A stretch of DNA of 64,000 bases, taken from assembly GCF_003589595.1 (NCBI RefSeq), contig NW_020654422.1, positions 6,426,538 to 6,490,537 of the forward strand, in the 5' to 3' direction. Source of the stretch: Hyposmocoma kahamanoa. Taxonomy: Eukaryota > Arthropoda > Insecta > Lepidoptera > Cosmopterigidae. Position numbers and translations under genes: made by a program. The notes under the pieces are model-generated. The model did not search any database and was not told the DNA's origin. It saw only the letters and a list, made by a program, of their open reading frames with translations. Positions 35,601 to 46,207 of the stretch are shown piece by piece (within the stretch, counting starts at the first letter, position 1; each line of letters opens with the position of its first letter).

Positions 35601-38600
35601 TAAAATTCAAAGCGCATTGCTGGAGAAGACTCAGGTTTGAAGATTAACCGGGATCTTGATGTGTGTTTTCAAACAAGGCTTTATCAAAATAATTACTTAC
35701 TTATATTTCAGGCTGAAGGTATCTTAGGTATACTCTTCCTCTAATTGCTAAGTGTAGAATTTCTGAGAATTCGCTCATAGAAAGTGTTTTAACGTAAGAT
35801 TGTTATTTTGTGTGGTTATTTTCGCAGGTTTGTTATGGTACATTTAAAGTTGGGTGGTTTCAAAGCCTTTGTCTGACCCAACAAGTAGGGCCATGAACAC
35901 TTTGTATACATATTTGGTTAGGTAGTATTTTAATTTATTTGTTTTTGGATTCTATTTAAAAGTGTTTTTTTGATGTATTGTTTTTCTAATAAATAAAGTT
36001 AAAATTGTTTTATAAGAATTTGTCATAACAAAAAGTGCCAGTCTGACTCTTTGAAGTGGATGTACGTAAATAAATAAATAACAGTGCCAATTAATTTTTT
36101 AATTGAAAATTGTAATTATAAGATAAAAATACAGATCCTTCGTAAGTGGCTGGCGCATCTGGTCTAAATGGATGCCACTGTGGAAGAATGGAATGGCGAC
36201 AACAAAACGCCCAGTATATGTATCCGACGTCGCCCAGGCCATCGTTAACGCTATCCGTGACAGAGATACTAGGTGCATGACCTACCAGGCTGTTGGGTAA
36301 GTCCAGCACTTAAAATACCCAAAAAAAATTTTGAAATTTATGATGTTGATCTTGTAGCCCAATGTCTAGATTTTTATTTAAAGCTGTGGCCCTGCGTAGA
36401 GAATATTGGGACATATTATTTTTTTCTTTATATTAATGAAAAGCAATATAAATAAATTTATTAATAAATATTGTGGTGGTCACCACTTTTAAATTTTATA
36501 GATTTTTGTAGGACCTACCTTAACTACTCAATCAAGTTCTTTAATTTTTTATCACGTTACAGTCCCGACAGATACCTGGTAGCAGATCTTGTGGACTGGT
36601 TCTACAAAATAATGCGCAAAGACGAGAGCTGGGGCTATGTTCGTTACGATATGAAGTACGACCCGCTATTCAGTATGAAAATAGCTTTCAACCAACTCGT
36701 ATCTTGGGGCTACCCATTCGGTGGTTTGCACTGGGAGTCTATTGAAAAGGTAACATTCACTGAAAGTTTTTTCGTATTCTAACTAAAGTATCAATTAACT
36801 GTATGATTAGCATGGTGTGATGGGCTGTTATCTGCAACTCGACGTCCAGGCGCCTATTTTGCGTGTGGAAATTTTATGTATGAGTTGCATATTTCGATAC
36901 CTTCAATGGACACTACGCTGACTTAATTCTTGGACCAGTTCTGTTCTTAATTTGCTTTTTATTTCTTTATTTTTTTTTACAAAATTCGTTTTTTTTTGGA
37001 ATTGTTTTATTTTTGGAATATGTTTTTCCTTTATTTTTCACAAAATTCGGGGAGCAAAGTATTAATAAATAAATACGGCTGTTTACAAAAATAACAGATA
37101 TCCAAAAAATAAAGTTGACGTAGTGTTCATTGGAGGTATCGATTTGCGTATTGCAATATTTTATTGAATACATAGATGTTTTTACTGTCACGATATTCAT
37201 TTATTTATTTTTGTGAAATTGCTCTACTATTAAATTATTATAATTGTTAATACAAAGATCCATAGACCTCTGGGACTCGAACCTGCGTCTATGCGAAACC
37301 AGGGCTACTGTTGGGGTGCATCAAAGTAAAGCAAGCACAACATACGTTTCCTTTCCTGTACGTCTGGCGCACCACTTACTTACACCATGACAAGCATTAT
37401 ATTGCATGCCATCGATATGATAATAATAAGAAGGGTTACCCTCTAAGCTACGCATCCAGTCAGCAGACCTTACGAATTTGTATTTGTTACAGACCTTTTG
37501 CATTGGGTTTTTTCGGCTTTTATCGCCGTCTTTGTAGACCTTTTGTCTTTGGGGGTGGTTATGTCCTTTTGTGTTTGTGTGAGGCTTATGTCCTTTTATC
37601 TTTCGGCTGAAATGGTGATTTTCGCTAATGACGTTTCACGCGCCAACCGTCGCTGCATAAACTACACTACGACATACATGTTTAAATTTTACATGGACAA
37701 ACAATTATAAAATCTTGTAAACTGTTTGCCTTGTCTAGAATCTTTTTACCGGTCTTATAAATAAGTTTCGTCAGTACATATTGCAAAATTACGACACATT
37801 ATATACATATACATAACCAATTCGAGGCACAGCACAAGCCCAATGTTATAGTAGCTATCAGTATTTTTCACATTGTAATGTATTCATTTTCGGCACACAA
37901 AAATTGTGTTTTGTTAAACACGGATAAAGACATTTGCCTACTATCTATGTGCTATTTTGTTAGGGCAGGACCTTAGTTATGTTGCTGGAGAAAATTTTAA
38001 GGCGTTTTGTTCAACACGGGGTCGAGCACGTTAAGTTTTAGAATTTAAGATAAAAGTAAAAAAGGTCCAAAGTGTGAAGATTAATGTGGTCTTGACTTTA
38101 GGTTGGATAAATAATAACGTAAAAATGTTATCGATTAGAATAATATTATTATAGGCTTAAATTGACCCCTTCTTAAAAATTAAATATCAGAATATGATAG
38201 TACGGGTACACCTCAAAAACCCAACTACGGGCTTTACAGTGTGATTTCAAAGTTTTTTCAGTGTAATTTCCTCCTACTGCTTTTCTATAGAGAAGTATCA
38301 ACAACGTACTTCAATTATTTACATTGAACATTTTTTATCTATTGAGTAAATATAAGTACTATGCCAAGAAAGTAGCAACATTTTTGTTTGCGATACTATA
38401 TTTAAGTACTGTTCCAGAATGGGTTAAGCATTTCTTAGACAAGCCGACGTGAATCGTGTCATGGGGAACTTATTTTGCCCAATTGCCCATTGTGTACAAG
38501 TTAGTTTTTACTTTCACCTACTAGATCTTCACTTCCATCGGGTGAGATTGTTTTCTGTGCGAATAAAGTAAAACTATCTTAAATAAAAAGCCTGTATTCA

Positions 38601-38803
38601 GTATATACTATTTTTACTTCCAGGAGGCCACAACTGATCAGCTTGATCCTACACTACCAACGATAGAGGATTTGGGTGTCACTCTTACCCCAATGGAGGA
38701 GATGGTACCTTGGTTGTGCAAGCCCTACCGCGCCAACCAGTACTACATTGCCCAGCTGGGAGAATTCCCTCTCCCTGACCCTCCCAAACCAGTACCATTA
38801 TAG
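32675..38803 (+). CDS. ND-39: NADH dehydrogenase 1 alpha subcomplex subunit 9 (complex I 39 kDa; 7 exons, 398 aa)
   Basis: Exons: 32675-32720, 32871-33064, 33330-33553, 34684-34887, 36135-36296, 36563-36749, 38624-38803 (1197 nt with stop, all phases fit). The N-terminus [15 protein letters not shown] leads into a presumed mitochondrial targeting region. A Rossmann-type nucleotide-binding loop lies at residues 59-67 (VFGCTGFVG, Gly61/64/67). Then come [28 protein letters not shown] and a [11 protein letters not shown] segment at the position of the short-chain dehydrogenase YxxxK, followed by [15 protein letters not shown]. The family is the accessory subunit of mitochondrial complex I that holds NADPH, catalytically inactive but needed for assembly. 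Introns 3 and 4 carry MITEs. A polyadenylation-like AAATAAA lies near 38921. It is divergent from Ric8 and convergent with RpS10. Confidence 0.96.
33908..34083. mobile_element. ACTCAAG-family palindromic MITE, copy 2 (NDUFA9 intron 3)
   Basis: Left GGGTCGTATTCCCGAACTCT, right AATGGAATTCGACCC, with an interior of alternating ACTCAAG and CTTGAG motifs. Same family as copies 1 and 3. Confidence 0.75.
34979..35154. mobile_element. Short hAT-like MITE (NDUFA9 intron 4)
   Basis: Left GAGGTTCCCAGACTTTTTCT, right CCACTTTGGGAACCAAGG, giving an inverted GGTTCCCA terminus typical of small hAT-derived elements. The interior is GC-richer than the intron (GGCCTCCGGGGGTCCGCCTG). Confidence 0.65.
37250..37305 (-). 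repeat. tRNA-like SINE remnant (NDUFA9 intron 6)
   Basis: The minus strand reads GCAGGTTCGAGTCCCAGAGG, a B-box motif in a tRNA-like context. No full cloverleaf is evident. Confidence 0.4.
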
Positions 38804-39216
38804 ATTTGTAAATAGCTTCTTCAGAAACATGATTTAGATACTTTTTTTAATTTTATGTAATTCAATATCATGTAAATTCATTCTCAACGATTTTAGTCTC
38901 CTTTTATGTAGAAACTGAAATAAATTATTTAATGTTTTCAATTGTTTCATTTGCGTTTACTACAGGCCTACCAGTTACCGCTTAATTGAGCTGCGCGCTG
39001 TACACGGGATAATTTGAACAAGATTTTCCTAACGATATTCAAAAACAAGTTGATTGAAAAAAGTGCCTACCAAATTATCCATTGTTGTTATGTGAAACTA
39101 TAATAAAAAAAATATTTCTTTGATAATTGAAATGCATAGACAAGCCATTTGCGTATTATGTATTTAAATTTTTTTTCACCTAGGTACGTAAAATTTTTGA
39201 AGGCGATAGCAATATA

Positions 39217-40708
39217 CACACATCAAAAGTGTCTAAGTTAAGTTTAAGAGTATTGCTGCAATTAGGGTTAATTATATTAACTTTTTTGTTTCGCTATTGA
39301 TACCTTTTTAGTGAGTTTTAACATTTAAATAAGGAATATTGTTTAAAATTCGATAATAAGAAGAAAATCGATTGTCAATGTGGTTTTGTATAAAAATGAG
39401 TTATAGCGTTTTGACAAAATCATTACAATATCTGCATCGGAACCGAAACAATTTACATTATTATGGAGAGACGACATCATTTAACCCGAGAAGTGATGAT
39501 GCGAGCCGTCGGAATGTTGGAAGCTGGTTCCAGGCAACGTGCTGTGGCTTTCACTCATAACACTACACAGAGCGTCATAAGTCGCCTCTGGACGCGCTAT
39601 CGCATGACGGGCAGCGTGGCCGAGCGACATTGGAGGACGATCTCGCATCACGACTCGCAGACAGGACCGGTATATCCAAAATACTGCTCGACGGAATCGT
39701 ACCATGACCGCCATGATGTTGGTTACGAGGCTCCACAGCTCCTCAGGCTTGCTAATAAGCGATCAAACAATCCGAAATCGTTTACGTGAAGTGGGTCTGC
39801 GATCCCGAAGGCCGCTCAGAGTTCCACCTATTGCACCCTGCAATCGTAGGACCCGTTTACGATGGGCTCGCGAACACAGAAACTGGGAGGAAGAAGACTG
39901 GCGCTATGTGTGCTTTTCGGATGAATCCCGCTTCGGTATGAGACCGGATACAAGACGTACTCGAGTTTGGAGAACATCTGGACGTCATGAACGTTTGAGA
40001 TATTGTCAGGAAGTTCATCCATATGGTGGGGGAACAATAATGATATGGGCCGGTATTTGGATCGGCGGAAGAACCGATCTCATTTGGATCAGGGGTAACC
40101 TCAATGCTCAAGTTTACGCAGAGAGGATTGTTTCAGATGTTATCATCCCTTTGCGAGGCCAGTTGGGTGATTCATTTCAACTAATGCATGACAACGCACG
40201 TCCACACACGGCCTGCTCAATCGCCAGACCTCAATCCAATTGTGCACGCATGGGATATGCTTCAAAGAAGAGCTGTGCCGAGTATGCATACCGTACATAC
40301 TCTACAACAATATTTTGACTTGTTACAAAACACATGGGCGGCCATTCCTCAAAGTGATTTTGATGAACTCATCTTAAGCATGCCAAATCGCTGTAATTAT
40401 GTGATTCGTGTTAATGGTGGAAATACAGATTATTAATTTTCTTATCTTTACAATAAAAATGAGCAAAATCATCATTTTCGCCATTTTTTTGTCATTTAAT
40501 TGACGCCGTTAATTTGAGTTTTTTCCCACAATTTGCAAAAACATCAATTTTAGTTTATTTTAATTAAATACTTATAGGGGTAAGCGGTTAAATAAAACAT
40601 AAGCATTAAAGTAAGAAGTCGTCCTGGAAGACTGGATTTGGTAAATATTGCTTAAATAATTTTTATTTCAAAAATATTCACTTGATCCCTAGACACTTTT
40701 GATGTGTG
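39217..40708 (+). mobile_element. Tc1-like DNA transposon, inactive
   Basis: Perfect terminal inverted repeats CACACATCAAAAGTGTCTA at both ends, each flanked by TA (39215-39216 and 40709-40710), the target duplication expected for Tc1/mariner. The element is 1492 bp and contains a broken transposase on the plus strand. It lies between the NDUFA9 stop and the RpS10 exons. Confidence 0.9.
39463..40435 (+). pseudogene. Tc1-like transposase pseudogene
   Basis: Three pieces in three frames. The first (from 39463) is the DNA-binding half, with MERRHHLTREVMMRAVG. The frame changes near 39630 to a second piece with RSRITTRRQDRYIQ and the catalytic-core motifs FSDESRFGM (first Asp) and MHDNARPHTA (second Asp). 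Near 40210 a deletion of roughly 20 codons joins HTA to RPAQSPDLNP in the third frame. In that piece the expected NPIE reads NPIV, so the third catalytic acid is replaced by Val. The C-terminus runs to VNGGNTDY. At least three independent lesions make it non-functional. Confidence 0.9.
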
Positions 40709-40965
40709 TAGTTAAAAGATAAAAAAAAGCCTTGTTGACACATACATGTTGACATACCGCTGTTTTTGAGAAGTGACACAAACCAAAATAGTAAATTTTT
40801 TGGGATTTTAAGCCTATATATTACACTGTTATATTGCCTAGATGTAATGATATTAAGCGTGATATCTCAATTTTTCTAACAGTCTCCCTTACGAATGTTG
40901 AGATAGGGCATTCTTGAAAGCCATCTATAAGTACAGACAGACACTGAATTTCGACTATAAGCCTT

Positions 40966-41460
40966 CAAATTAGACACTAAGAGCCTATGCACACGGCGTA
41001 TTTTATACGAGCCGACGACGCGTGTTTCTCGAACGCTTATAAACGCGCGTCATCTGCGCATATACGCGCTGTAGTGAATCGATTCAAACACGCGGAAACA
41101 TCGCGTTGCAAGCTAGAAGCTTATATACTCCACTGGAGTTTACACTTAAGATTTCACGTAGTTGCTTCATCTCAAAAACTAACTGAAATTAACAAACAAC
41201 TTAAAATTAAAACGATCTCTTATCAAAATGCGCGATAAATACGCGCGGCTATAGTGCGTCTGCGGCGCGTATAAAATACGCCGTGTGCATAAGCTCTTAC
41301 CTAAGGGCTGCACCAATATGGCACCATTACTATTTTCATACAACATTTAGAAGCGCGTTTGCTGCGCCACTTTTGCAGTCACAATTACTGAACTAAAAAT
41401 TACTGAAGCGCTACAGACGTGCGGCTGCTGCGCTTCCGCAAGTGTCTAATATTAGCCAAG
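40966..41460. repeat. TTCAAATTAGAC-family element, copy 4, interrupted by a MITE
   Basis: Left part CCTTCAAATTAGACACTAAG is separated from its continuation (TAAGGGCTGCACC, TATTTTCATACAACATTTAG, ending CAAGTGTCTAATATTAG) by the 320-bp MITE at 40979-41298. The order of motifs matches copies 1 and 3, which lack the interruption. Confidence 0.55.
40979..41298. mobile_element. MITE with 30-bp terminal inverted repeats
   Basis: Left GCACACGGCGTATTTTATAC and right GTATAAAATACGCCGTGTGC are exact complements and lie inside an outer AAGAGC/GCTCTT pair. The interior is rich in CGCG motifs. No transposase. Nested in a TTCAAATTAGAC-family copy. Confidence 0.8.
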
Positions 41461-41692
41461 GTAGACTCAGGGGTATCTATAAAGATTTCCCCCCATGGTA
41501 GAGTAAATAGAGTTAGTTTTATTACACCGTTCAAAAAAAACGCATCAAGGACCTGTTTCTTGGGTTCTTAACACAGACCATTGGGTTCTTAACACAGACC
41601 ACATGGTCCTTAACGAATTTTTTTCGTAGGGAACCTATGTCCTTCCAGCTCGGCACGGCTTACATAGGGAAGCCTCTACTACTTACGTAGTA

Positions 41693-41742
41693 CTTCTTTC
41701 TGATTTCGCTGTAGATAACTACAGCGAAATCAGAAAGAGAAG
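41693..41742. repeat. Hairpin, 22-24-bp arms, 4-nt loop
   Basis: TTTCTGATTTCGCTGTAG pairs with CTACAGCGAAATCAGAAA around ATAA. Just upstream GGGTTCTTAACACAGACCA occurs twice in tandem (about 41562-41600). Confidence 0.7.
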
Positions 41743-43848
41743 TCTCCGGCCATTCGACATGTCCGTGAATGTATTAGTTACCCACTAGTGCACCTGAGTA
41801 CCTATTATACAAAGCTTCTAGGTACATAACTTCTCATTCCAAGGTAGTCTCTTGTGTTGATGATCTGGATGGCACGTTCAATCTGCTCATTAGATGCTGG
41901 GTGGTATCATAGAGAATATACATGTCTAAATAAGATATTAAATTATCTGAAAGCTTTTAAATGTGATTAATATCTCGCGCAGTCATAATCGAAAACTTTC
42001 CTGAGAGCCGTAATAACTTAAAACTCTTGTTTCAAACTACTTGCTGTGATTGTTAAAACCAAAAGGTTTTCCTATGAAATGGTCTAGCATAGTCAATATA
42101 TGAACGGCTTCTATATCTAATATGCTGTGGCCCATTTGTAGCAATCGTCTTTTAATTTGTGTACTTATCCATTTTTAACCACTACTCCACGAGTTTGCTA
42201 TAGGTATGTACTTCTTTAGCGACGGGATTCAAATCAGAAAATGACGGTTGATATATAAGTCAGTCTTTAATCCTTCACGACTTCTACAAGTCGCACTGAG
42301 AAAGAATGCGTCCTGAAAATCAGAACATCGTTGAATTGAACCGAGGCCTACAAATATGAACATACCATTTGTTAGATTCGGCCGCATTTCGCACAACGAT
42401 ATTATGTTTTCCAAGATACTATTAGAAGATATGGATGTCTTTAGGTTCCAGATTATAATAAATGTTTTCATAAACAATTGCCCGCGTAATAATGTAGGAT
42501 TATAAATGTCAACCAATCCAATTTATTTACTCAAATATATGGCCTAGTTCCCACTATTACCACTCACTACCGGCGAATTTGCCGGGTCGGTAAATCTGCC
42601 GGAAAGGCTAATGGCTGTACAATTTACAAGAAGCTATTCACATTACGCCTGACTCGGCAAGGATGCCGAGCTCGGCATTGCCGCCGGAGCGTTTGTCACT
42701 ACAGTCTGTCGGCAGAACGCCCGGACCGGAGTACCGGACGTTACTACGTGGAACGATGAAAGTCGTCCCAATAAATCATCAAAAGAGGATGCTGTCATTC
42801 GAAAATAATTAAAGAACTTTGACTCGTCACTGCTCAGTTCATCCCACAGACGTATCTAGATATATGTCGGTGGTTGGCACATTAAAAATCTTTCCCGTGA
42901 AATAGAATGTACCCAATGGTTTTCTTTTTACTCTATTAAACCTTCTAAGATACCACCACAACACCACAATTTCGTCGTCTGTCGTGCGGAGTGGTCTGAA
43001 AGGAACTAAGCCTAACAGTTTCTCTAATCTATATGATTCCAACAATCGTGCAGTCTTGCACAAGTTGCACAACCCGAAAGTTAAGTTGCTCAGACACGGA
43101 CAAAATAATATCGATAGCGTAATAAACTAATTCAATACGTATGCATAAGGAAATATGGAGATAAATAGCATTAAGAAACCTCTGTGTGTTAAGTCCGACA
43201 GATGTGTAATAATAGTTATCGTTTTTGGGTTTACAAGTTTTGAAATCAAACAAGCAGTAAATTACGATTTTTTTATTATACTTAAGGTGCAGGTCTGCTA
43301 CCTCGTCCAAATCCTCTCTGAAACGAAAATGTCAACGTGTTAAATCATTCTAATCATTACGTAAAAAGGTATGAGCTAATTATGCCATTTTTGTTTCATA
43401 TACATAGAATTTTTCATACAAACATTTCAATGTTGGTTCTAAAAACTGTTTGGTCTCATCAACAAAAAAATTATTAACAAAGCGAGGCGAAAATTAAGTA
43501 GTTACCTGATTTGGTATTGCCATAAAACATGAACTATGGTGTTCCTATCTTTCATTTTAATGAGAATTGTTTTAATATGATTTTTTTATACTTATATATG
43601 TGGCTTGATACAAGAAGTGCCCAACTTCATACTACTTACGCACTTTTGTACCAAGCCACAGATATGTGTAAAAAGTATCACATTAAAATAGTAACTAACC
43701 TAACCATAAAACAATACTAATTCAGGATGCACTGCTTTTGTTGCTTACGAGAGCGGTTAAAAAGTTTTGAGCCTAAGTACCTTTAAGTGTCACTAAGGGC
43801 TCGCGCTACATGACAATAATTACGAATACCTAATAAGTATATACATAA

Positions 43849-45129
43849 GGCGCACTATAAGTTTCCGGAACTGGCCACTTATATAAACAATATTTAAAAA
43901 GTAATTACAACATTTGAAAATGGAACTCTGGCTGTAGAATACAGTTTGTTTCATCTGACTGCCACTTGTTTTTACATTGTGGCGTTATTTTAGAAATTGG
44001 TTGTCTACATCACCATGGATTTAACTTCACCAGTTAAATCCATTTCGTAGTATGATTTTCTACGACGTTAAGTGCAATTTAACAGCTCAGCGCAGCTTCG
44101 TTCGCCTTAAAGCTGCTTTTGGCGATGAAGTACCACGCAAGATGACTATTTATAGCTGGTTTGCAGAATTCAAACGCGGTCGTGTGACTCTCAATGACGA
44201 ATTTCGTGATGGTCGCCCGTACACTGCTGTCAACAACAAAAACATCGATGCTGTGCGCCGTATGATCAAAACAGACAGGCATGTGACATACCATGAGATT
44301 CGGGCATCTTCAGGCATAGGCATGAGTCAAATACAATCAATACTACACAAACATTTGGATTTGAAAAAGCTGTGCTCTCGGTGGATCCCACACAATTTGA
44401 CTGAGGCTCAAAAAACGGATCGCGTCACTTGATGCAATGCCATACTTACCAGATTCAACGAAGGGGCGTCAAGTTTGGTGTGGGACATAGTAGCAGGTGA
44501 CGAAACATGGATTTATAGTTACGATCCCAAAACAAAGCAGCAATCGGGCGTATGGATCTTTCGAGATGAGCCGAAACCAACCAAACTGGCGCGAATGCAA
44601 AGTGCCTCTAAGCGGATGATTGCTTCTTTTTTTAAATAAAACTGGACACGGGGCTACTGTTGCTTTGGAGAATCGTTGTACCGTGAATAGTGATTGGTAC
44701 ACGACCACTTGGTTGCCGGAAGTTATTGACAAACTCCTTAAAAATAACCGTAAACGCCGCATCATCTTGCACCACGATAATGCCAGTTCTGACACGGCCA
44801 GATAGACAAATTTATTTTTGAAGGTGAACAACGTTGACCTTATGAGCCATCCCGCGTACAGTTCCGACCTTGTGACTTTTATTTATTTCCAAAAATTATG
44901 GATCAGTTCTGCGATCAACGATTTTCATAACCTGAAGAGGCCGTCGAAGAATATGAAAAATGTGTTTCAGAGATTGTTACGAAGGAGTGGCATAAATGTT
45001 TTCAAAATTGGTTCATTCGTATGAACAAGTGCATTAACGCTAACGGAGAATATTTTGAGAAGCAATAAATTCATTTCTGACCATTTATAGTATTTTTTTC
45101 TTATTCATTCCGGAATCTTATAGTGCGCC
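43849..45129 (+). mobile_element. Inner mariner element, inserted in the outer one
   Basis: Terminal inverted repeats GGCGCACTATAAG, extending to TTCCGGAA, at both ends (right end complement near 45108-45129). The left flank has TA; the right flank reads CA, probably a mutated TA. It contains a near full-length but broken transposase. Confidence 0.85.
44052..45068 (+). pseudogene. Mariner transposase pseudogene (inner element)
   Basis: The N-terminal half is open and includes MTIYSWFAEFKRGRVTL and HEIRASSGIGMSQIQ. A stop follows RVT at 44430. The catalytic region has GDETWIYSYDPKTKQQ (first Asp); the frame then shifts near 44620 in the SFF...NKTGH segment. HHDNASSDTAR (second Asp) is followed by a stop at 44803. 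YSSDL (third Asp, the D of the mariner D34D triad) and the C-terminal GEYFEKQ with stop at 45066-45068 are present, the last in another frame. All three catalytic acids survive, but stops and frame shifts break the gene. Confidence 0.9.
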
Positions 45130-45209
45130 ACACGTTTACCAAATTTCATGTCATTAGCATATTACGCTTTTATTAATTGAACTGTAACTATCAGTGTCTG
45201 AGTCATCCG

Positions 45210-45838
45210 CGGATTGTACGAAACTGGAGTACAGAAGCCGTCATAAAATTTCGCACAAAGAATAAAACGCCGACGAATATATTTGAAGAGATGTCTTCAA
45301 TTTATGGGGAGTCTGGACCATGATTGCTACCATAAAACGTTGGAGCCGAGAGTTCAAGCATGGCAAGGAGTCGCTAAAAGATGATCCCAGATCAAAGCGT
45401 CCAAACACTACCGTTACCGAAGAAAATATAAAAAAAATTAAAAAAGTTGTCCTAGAAGATCGGCGAATCAAGTTGTGGTAGATAGCTGAATTCAGCGTTA
45501 GCAAGGAACGAATCAGCGACATTTCGCATAACCATTTGCACATGAAAAAGGTTTGCGCGCGCGATGGGTATCGAAAATCCTCAAGCCGCTGGACAAGTAG
45601 CGCCGAGTCACAACTTCGCAATCGCTTCTTTTGGCATTTGTGGAGATAATCCTGACGACTGGCGATAATCCTGACGACGTTTTTTCTCACATTGTCACTG
45701 TTGATGGAACGTGGATCCGGCATCACGATCCAAAGACAATGCAGTGGATAGACAAAGACAAAGTTTCGAAGACAAAGATTCGTAGGCAAAGACGGCGAAT
45801 ATTATTTCACTGGGTTAAAAGCCCTTTATGGGAAATGT
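45210..45838 (+). pseudogene. Mariner transposase remnant (outer element), 5' part only
   Basis: Helix-turn-helix region in pieces: VIKFRTKNKTPTNIFEEM, ATIKRWSREFKHGKESLKDD and a KERISD...H segment with in-frame stops. The first catalytic segment is seen as VDGTWIRHHDPKTMQW, where Asp-Glu is replaced by Asp-Gly. The second and third Asp segments are missing, replaced by the duplicated sequence at 45842-45927. Dead. Confidence 0.8.
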
Positions 45839-45841
45839 AAA

Positions 45842-45927
45842 AAGTGCATGGAAGTAGAGGGAAATTAGATAGAGAAATAGATTAAGTGCATGGAAGTAGA
45901 GGGAAATTAGATAGAGAAATAGATTTT
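45842..45927. repeat. Tandem duplication, two about 43-bp units
   Basis: AGTGCATGGAAGTAGAGGGA followed by AATTAGATAGAGAAATAGAT occurs twice without a gap, inside the outer mariner where the transposase core should be. Confidence 0.85.
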
Positions 45928-46007
45928 TTGCGCATTTCTATCGGCATTGTAATACCCTAGGCTCAAAACTTTTCAGCCGGCACTCGTATATTCATAAGAA
46001 ATAGGAA

Positions 46008-46130
46008 ATTAAACTATTTTCCCGGATTTAAATCGCGTATATTTGTTTTTTTCAAACAAACCAACAACAAAAGGGTTTGTTTGAAATAGTTTCATTTCCT
46101 ATGTGTAACAATAGCGAAAACCTAAGAACT
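46008..46130. repeat. TAGTTTCATTTCC-family repeat with inverted halves
   Basis: AAACTATTTTCCCGGATTTA at the left is inverted relative to TTTGTTTGAAATAGTTTCAT at the right; the TTTGTTT/AAACAAA core pairs. It ends GCGAAAACCTAAGAACTAGA like the copy at 24640. It lies just downstream of RpS10 exon 2, in the expected last intron. Confidence 0.65.
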
Positions 46131-46207
46131 AGATATGTTTATAAGGAACCTGTGTGCAACTTTGCTATCAGAAGGACATTACATAGCTAAGATGGAGTTA
46201 AACTCAC

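Larger units (their letters stand above)
43748..45986 (+). mobile_element. Outer mariner element, split by an inserted mariner
   Basis: Inverted ends AAAAGTTTTGAGCCTA at 43769-43784 and TAGGCTCAAAACTTTT near 45959-45974, with outer CGAG/CTCG tips and TA on both flanks (43746-43747, 45987-45988). About 100 bp of its 5' leader (43748-43848) is separated from its transposase remnant by the complete inner mariner. Confidence 0.8.
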
